Shown here piece by piece: positions 59,334 through 64,000 of a stretch of DNA of 64,000 nucleotides (its first letter is position 1; every line of letters starts with the position of its first letter). The position numbers were made by a program, and so were the translations under genes. Source of the stretch: Rhizobium phaseoli (GTDB taxonomy: Bacteria > Pseudomonadota > Alphaproteobacteria > Rhizobiales > Rhizobiaceae). Below the pieces are notes generated by a model. That model worked only from the letters and a program-made list of their open reading frames with translations, made no database searches and was not told the origin of the DNA. The DNA lies in NCBI RefSeq assembly GCF_010668805.1, contig NZ_WUFT01000005.1, forward strand, positions 281,660-345,659. Reading direction: 5' to 3'.

Positions 59334-60953
59334 ATGCCCATGAAGATGCATCTCACCCCAGCCGAAGCGGCGGCGCTGATCCCGGATGGCGCTGTCGTGA
59401 CGGTATCATCCTCGAGCGGTCTCGGTTGTCCGGATCTGATGCTGAGGGCGATCGGCGAGCGTTTCGATGCGACCGGTCATCCCCGTGACTTGACGACCCT
59501 TCATCCGATCGCCGCCGGCGATATGAGCGGCATCAAGGGCGTCGATCACATCGCCAGGAAGGGTCTGCTCAAGCGTATCATCGGCGGATCCTATCCATCT
59601 GGACCGTCGTCATCAGAGCCGCCGCTGATCTGGCAGATGATCACCAATAACGAGATCCCGGCCTACAACATTCCCTCGGGCATCCTCTTCGACATCCATC
59701 GCGAAGCCGCCGCTAAGCGGCCGGGCGTCCTGACCAAGACCGGCATCGATACATTCGTCGATCCCCGGCGGCAGGGCTGTGCGATGAATGAGCTGGCTTC
59801 GGAATACCCGGTGGTCAAGCGTGTCAGCTTCGAGGGTGACGACTGGCTGTTCTTCCCCTCGATCGTCCCTCAGGTCGCCATTATCCGCGCCACCACTGCC
59901 GACGAGCGCGGCAACCTCACATACGAGCATGAAGGCGCCTATCTCGGCGGCCTCGATCAGGCGCTGGCCGCCCGCAACAATGGCGGCATCGTCATCGCGC
60001 AGGTCAAGCGGATCACCAAGGAAGGTTCGCTGAAGCCTCATGACGTCCGCGTGCCTGGAATGCTGGTCGACTATATCATCGTCGATCCCGATCAGAAGCA
60101 GACGACGCAGACGGTGTATGATCCGGCAATTTCCGGTGAGATCTTCCGCCCGCTCGAAAGCTTCCACGTTCCGGAGTTCAATGTTCAGAAAGTCATCGCG
60201 CGCCGCGTCGCGCAGGAACTTCAATCGGGAAGTTGCGTCAATCTCGGCTTCGGCATCTCGGCCAACGTGCCGCGCATTCTGCTGGAAGAGGGCCTTCACG
60301 GTGCGGTCACCTGGGTGATCGAGCAAGGCGCGGTCGGTGGGGTGCCGCTGCTCGACTTCGCCTTCGGCTGCGCCTCCAATGCCGACGCCTATATGCCGTC
60401 TCCCTATCAGTTCACCTACTTCCAGGGCGCAGGTTTCGATGCGTCGCTACTGTCCTTCCTCGAGATCGGCAGGGACGGTTCGGTCAACGTCTCCAAGCTT
60501 TCCTTCCGGCCGCATGTGACGGCCGGTGCCGGCGGTTTCGTCGACATCACGGCGCGGGCAAAGAAGATCGTTTTTTCCGGCATGTTCAACGCCGGAGCGA
60601 AGCTTTCGATCGCCGATGGGGCTCTTCTCATCGAGAAGGAAGGCAAGCTGAAGAAGCTCGTCAACGAGGTCGAACACGTCACTTTCAGCGGCAGGCGGGC
60701 GATCGAGCAGGGGCAGGACATCACTTATATCACCGAGCGGTGCGTGATGAAGCTGACGCCTGATGGCGTCGTCCTCACCCAGATTGCTCCGGGCGTCGAT
60801 CTCCAGTCCCATATCCTCGATCAGTCGGAGTTTCCGCTGATCGTCGCGCCCGACCTGAAGGTCATGGACGCCGCACTCTTCGGCGAGGCAGCCATCGGCC
60901 TGTCGCTTCCAGCCAAAAGGGAACGGACGCTGGAGGGCAGCTTCAATGGCTAG
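59334..60953 (+). CDS. Family I CoA-transferase (acetate/propionate/3-oxoacid type)
   Basis: 539 residues, alpha and beta halves in one chain as in propionate CoA-transferase and YdiF. Transfers CoA from a donor acyl-CoA to a carboxylate through a glutamyl-CoA intermediate. The catalytic Glu330 lies in WVIEQGAVGGVP; the glycine-rich VNLGFGISANVP precedes it. The gene begins three bases after the lacI stop and overlaps the next ATG by eight bases, so it belongs to the operon. The natural acceptor acid is unknown. Confidence 0.9.
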   Translation: MPMKMHLTPAEAAALIPDGAVVTVSSSSGLGCPDLMLRAIGERFDATGHPRDLTTLHPIAAGDMSGIKGVDHIARKGLLKRIIGGSYPSGPSSSEPPLIWQMITNNEIPAYNIPSGILFDIHREAAAKRPGVLTKTGIDTFVDPRRQGCAMNELASEYPVVKRVSFEGDDWLFFPSIVPQVAIIRATTADERGNLTYEHEGAYLGGLDQALAARNNGGIVIAQVKRITKEGSLKPHDVRVPGMLVDYIIVDPDQKQTTQTVYDPAISGEIFRPLESFHVPEFNVQKVIARRVAQELQSGSCVNLGFGISANVPRILLEEGLHGAVTWVIEQGAVGGVPLLDFAFGCASNADAYMPSPYQFTYFQGAGFDASLLSFLEIGRDGSVNVSKLSFRPHVTAGAGGFVDITARAKKIVFSGMFNAGAKLSIADGALLIEKEGKLKKLVNEVEHVTFSGRRAIEQGQDITYITERCVMKLTPDGVVLTQIAPGVDLQSHILDQSEFPLIVAPDLKVMDAALFGEAAIGLSLPAKRERTLEGSFNG

Positions 60954-61725
60954 CGGAACAGTCAGAGTTGACATCGACGGGCACGTTGCGACGTTGACGC
61001 TTTGCCGTCCGGAGAAGCTGAACGCGCTCGATCTCGACATGCTGAAGGCCTTGGCGGACGCGGCCGACGCGGTGGAGGCGAACGCCAATGTGCGCGCTGC
61101 CGTGCTGACGGGCGAAGGAAAAGGCTTTTCCGCCGGCGGCGATATCAAGGCCTGGGGTGGAATGCTGCCGCAGGAGTTCGGTCATCTCTGGGTTCGGCAC
61201 GGTCACCGGATCTTCGAACGGCTGGCGACGCTGCGGGTGCCGCTGGTCGCGGCCCTGAACGGGCACGCCCTCGGAGGAGGGCTCGAACTGGCAGGCGTTG
61301 CCGACATTCGCATCGCAGAAGAACACATCAAGATCGGCCTGCCGGAGACCGGCCTTGGCATGGTGCCGGGCTGGTCCGGCACCCAGCGTCTCGTGCGCCG
61401 GTTCGGCGCGCAGGCCGTCCGGCGCATGGCGCTCGGCGGCGAGATCTTCACCGCCGAGGAGGCGCGCCTTCTTGGCATCGTCGATGCGGTCGTTCCCTCG
61501 GGAGGCTCGCTGACCGCCGCCAGGGACTATGCTGAGCGGATCGCCGCAAGGGGGCCGGCAGCCGTCGAGATCGCCAAGCTGATGATCGCGTCGGCAAACG
61601 GCGAAGACAACGGAACCGCGGTCGAAGCCCTGGGCTCGATCCTCGCCGTCAAGACCGGCGATCTAAAGGAGGGCGTCGCATCGTTCAGCGAGAAGCGCCC
61701 GGCAACGTTCAAGGGAGAATGGTAA
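60946..61725 (+). CDS. Enoyl-CoA hydratase/isomerase
   Basis: 259 residues, crotonase fold. Oxyanion loop FSAGGDIKAW (61-70) and NGHALGGG; catalytic glutamates Glu114 and Glu134 (in GGGLE and GLPETG) are both kept, which supports hydratase chemistry. Would act on the CoA ester produced by the preceding transferase. Its start lies inside the transferase gene, and its TAA overlaps the next ATG. Confidence 0.92.
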   Translation: MASGTVRVDIDGHVATLTLCRPEKLNALDLDMLKALADAADAVEANANVRAAVLTGEGKGFSAGGDIKAWGGMLPQEFGHLWVRHGHRIFERLATLRVPLVAALNGHALGGGLELAGVADIRIAEEHIKIGLPETGLGMVPGWSGTQRLVRRFGAQAVRRMALGGEIFTAEEARLLGIVDAVVPSGGSLTAARDYAERIAARGPAAVEIAKLMIASANGEDNGTAVEALGSILAVKTGDLKEGVASFSEKRPATFKGEW

Positions 61726-63245
61726 TGACGGTCCTCGTCAACCCCACGGCGCTCAGCAACCACAAAGCGCGTGATTTCAAGATGCTGATCGACGGCAGAT
61801 GGGAGGCCGGCGCCGCCGATCCGATCGAGCGCATCGCGCCAAGCCATGGTGTCGTGGTCAGCCGGTTCCCGACCGGCAGCAGGACGGATGCCGAGCGCGC
61901 CATTGCTGCGGCACGCAAGGCCTTCGACCTCGGGCCGTGGCCGCGGATGACCGCCTCCGAACGGTCCGCCATCCTGCTCAAGGCTGCCGATCTGATCGCC
62001 GCGCGTGCAGAGGAACTGGCCTTTCTCGATGCCATCGAGGCAGGCAAGCCGATCACCCAGGTGCGGGGAGAAATTGCCGGCTCAGTCGACATCTGGCGCT
62101 ATGCGGCGGCTCTTGCACGCGATCTTCATGGCGAAAGCTACAACACACTCGGCGACGGCACGCTCGGCATAGTCCTGCGTGAAGCGATCGGCGTGGTCTC
62201 GATCATCACGCCCTGGAACTTTCCGTTCCTAATCGTCGGCCAGAAACTGCCTTTCGCGCTGGCCGCGGGCTGCACCGCCGTCGTCAAACCCTCAGAGCTG
62301 ACCTCAGGATCGACGCTTGTGCTCGGAGAGATCCTCCAGCAGGCAGGCGTTCCCGATGGCGTCGTCAATATTGTCACCGGTACGGGACCTGAGGTCGGTG
62401 CCGTCATGACCTCCCATCCTGACGTCGACATGATCTCCTTCACCGGCTCGACCGGTGTCGGAAAACTGACGATGTCGAATGCGGCGCAGACGCTGAAGAA
62501 GGTCTCGCTGGAACTCGGCGGCAAGAACCCGCAGATCGTTTTCCCGGATGCCGATCTCGACGCCTTTATCGACGCTGCGGTCTTCGGTGCCTATTTCAAC
62601 GCGGGCGAGTGCTGCAATGCCGGCTCGCGGCTGATCCTGCACAAATCCATCGCTTCCGACGTCGTCAACCGGATTGCCGAACTGTCGAAGGAAGTGAAGG
62701 TCGGCGACCCGCTCGATCCCTCGACGCAGGTCGGCGCGATCATCACGCCGCAGCATCTGGAGAAGATTTCGGGATATGTCGCCGGTGCCAGGAGCAGCGG
62801 TGCCCGGATCGCCCATGGCGGCGAGACGCTCGACCTTGGCATGGGTCAGTTCATGTCGCCGACGATCCTCGAAGCGGTCACCCCCGATATGGCGGTGGCC
62901 CGCGAGGAAGTCTTTGGCCCGGTTCTTTCGGTTCTGACATTCGAGACGGCTGCCGAAGCGATCAGCATTGCCAATTCCATCGATTACGGTCTGTCGGCCG
63001 GTGTCTGGAGCCGCGATTTCGACACCTGCCTGACGATCGGCCGGTCGGTGCGGGCGGGCACCGTCTGGATGAACACCTTCATGGACGGTGCCTCGGAACT
63101 TCCCTTCGGCGGCTACAAGCAGAGCGGCCTCGGCCGCGAGCTCGGCCGCCATGCGGTCGAGGACTACACCGAGACCAAAACGCTCAACATGCATATCGGC
63201 AAACGCACCGGCTGGTGGATGCCGCAGACGGAAAAGCTGGCTTAG
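61725..63245 (+). CDS. NAD(P)-dependent aldehyde dehydrogenase
   Basis: 506 residues from ATG 61725 (TAATG overlap with the hydratase, GGGAG seven bases before; the ATG at 61719 is too close to that site). Oxidises an aldehyde to a carboxylate. FTGSTGVGK binds the cofactor; Glu263 (ELGGKNP) and Cys297 (second of GECCNAGSR) are catalytic. Closest in style to PuuC/gamma-aminobutyraldehyde-type enzymes. In context it likely supplies the acid for the CoA-transferase. Confidence 0.93.
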   Translation: MTVLVNPTALSNHKARDFKMLIDGRWEAGAADPIERIAPSHGVVVSRFPTGSRTDAERAIAAARKAFDLGPWPRMTASERSAILLKAADLIAARAEELAFLDAIEAGKPITQVRGEIAGSVDIWRYAAALARDLHGESYNTLGDGTLGIVLREAIGVVSIITPWNFPFLIVGQKLPFALAAGCTAVVKPSELTSGSTLVLGEILQQAGVPDGVVNIVTGTGPEVGAVMTSHPDVDMISFTGSTGVGKLTMSNAAQTLKKVSLELGGKNPQIVFPDADLDAFIDAAVFGAYFNAGECCNAGSRLILHKSIASDVVNRIAELSKEVKVGDPLDPSTQVGAIITPQHLEKISGYVAGARSSGARIAHGGETLDLGMGQFMSPTILEAVTPDMAVAREEVFGPVLSVLTFETAAEAISIANSIDYGLSAGVWSRDFDTCLTIGRSVRAGTVWMNTFMDGASELPFGGYKQSGLGRELGRHAVEDYTETKTLNMHIGKRTGWWMPQTEKLA

Positions 63246-63283
63246 CCGGTAGTGAAACTACGCCCGAGGAGGGCGGGTGATCG

Positions 63284-63305
63284 GATGCGGGAATGGTCCC
63301 GCATC
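63284..63305 (+). repeat. Intercistronic 9-bp hairpin
   Basis: GATGCGGGA/TCCCGCATC with an ATGG loop, 28 bases before the binding-protein gene and without a T-run. Such stems often protect the abundant binding-protein part of ABC transcripts; function inferred. Confidence 0.6.
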
Positions 63306-63333
63306 TTCCAAGAGGGAACTGGGAGGTTCTTCG

Positions 63334-64000
63334 ATGAATAGGTTTTTGACCACGACGGCGATGATCGCATTGGCTCTGGCCGGCGCGCATGTCTCCGCCC
63401 GCGCAGCCGACGTAAAAGAAGTTCAGATGCTGCACTGGTGGACATCCGGCGGCGAGGCAGCTGCACTGAACGTGTTGAAGCAGGATCTGTCGAAGGAAGG
63501 TTTTGCCTGGAAGGACGTTCCGGTGGCCGGCGGCGGCGGTGATGCGGCGATGACGGCGCTGAAGGCGATGGTTGCGGCCGGCACCTATCCGACAGCGTCG
63601 CAGATGCTGGGCTATACCGTGCTCGATTATGCCCAGGCCGGCGTCATGGGCGACCTGACCGAGACGGCGAAGAAGGAAGGCTGGGACAAATCGGTGCCGG
63701 CAGCCCTGCAGAAGTTCTCGGTCTATGACGGCAAATGGGTCGCAGCCCCGGTCAACGTGCATTCGGTCAACTGGCTGTGGATCAACAAGGCGGTGATGGA
63801 CAAGATCGGCGGCACTCAGCCGAAGACTTTTGACGATCTGATCGCGCTGCTCGACAAGGCCAAGGCTGCGGGTGTGATCCCCTTGGCGCTCGGCGGCCAG
63901 AACTGGCAGGAAGCGACGATGTTCGATTCCATCGTGCTGTCGACCGGCGGCCCGGAATTCTACAAGAAGGCCTTCAACGACCTCGACGAGGCTTCGCTGA
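63334..64000 (+). CDS. ABC sugar transporter, periplasmic binding protein (partial, 3' end outside)
   Basis: 222 codons are visible; the window ends inside the gene. A signal peptide (MNRFLTTTAMIALALAGAHVSA, cleaved near AA) precedes VQMLHWWTSGGEAAAL, the typical start of family-1 solute-binding proteins for glucose, mannose and oligosaccharides, with WLWINKAVMDKIG and PKTFDDLIALLDKAKAAG later. GGGAGG precedes the ATG. It delivers substrate to membrane components presumably encoded next. The ligand may be the inducer of the LacI regulator. Confidence 0.9.
   Translation, partial: MNRFLTTTAMIALALAGAHVSARAADVKEVQMLHWWTSGGEAAALNVLKQDLSKEGFAWKDVPVAGGGGDAAMTALKAMVAAGTYPTASQMLGYTVLDYAQAGVMGDLTETAKKEGWDKSVPAALQKFSVYDGKWVAAPVNVHSVNWLWINKAVMDKIGGTQPKTFDDLIALLDKAKAAGVIPLALGGQNWQEATMFDSIVLSTGGPEFYKKAFNDLDEASL

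Overview
The window looks like chromosomal DNA of an alphaproteobacterium of the Rhizobiaceae, most likely Rhizobium close to R. etli or R. leguminosarum. The reasons are the high GC content, the codon use, the order prfB / nadK / rlmB / tRNA-Tyr-Gly-tuf / tRNA-Trp-secE-nusG-rplKAJL-rpoBC / rpsL-rpsG-fusA-tuf / S10-spc-alpha, the absence of rpmJ and rpsD from the ribosomal run, and a rhizobial type of palindromic intergenic repeat. Genus-level placement is inference, since no search was run.

Positions 1-10,700 hold mixed housekeeping and small genes. prfB carries a programmed +1 frameshift. Then come an alpha/beta hydrolase, a small secreted protein, NAD kinase, tRNA-Thr, several small secreted or single-membrane-segment proteins (some 43-52 residues long), rlmB, tRNA-Tyr, tRNA-Gly, the first tuf copy, and an epimerase-like SDR. 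Positions 10,580-23,075 are the secE-nusG-L11-L1-L10-L7/L12-rpoB-rpoC block, with stem-loops in the rplJ leader, behind rplL and behind rpoC. Positions 23,950-43,205 are the str, S10, spc and alpha ribosomal operons in nearly unbroken order, including the second tuf, secY, adk and rpoA. Three terminator-like hairpins cut this long run after rpsQ, after rplR and after rplO. Together these genes make most of the 50S and 30S proteins, the core RNA polymerase, three translation factors and the Sec channel.

Positions 43,280-57,920 are ordinary chromosome: DUF817 and DUF2809 membrane proteins, the MsrPQ periplasmic methionine sulfoxide reductase system, ilvD, an LprI-like protein, a YkvA-type (DUF1232) protein, a DegP-like protease translationally coupled to rarA, a DUF1883 protein, a decayed alpha/beta-hydrolase fragment, a PanE-like reductase, a divergent SDR/LysR pair, an HSL-family esterase relative whose nucleophile serine is replaced by aspartate, and an AhpD-like protein.

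Positions 58,090-64,000 are the most metabolically interesting part. A LacI regulator with a palindromic operator inside its own promoter is followed by a CoA-transferase, an enoyl-CoA hydratase, an aldehyde dehydrogenase, and the start of a sugar-type ABC transporter (the binding protein is cut by the window edge). This is a compact catabolic operon for an unidentified, probably sugar-related, substrate that is handled through a CoA thioester.
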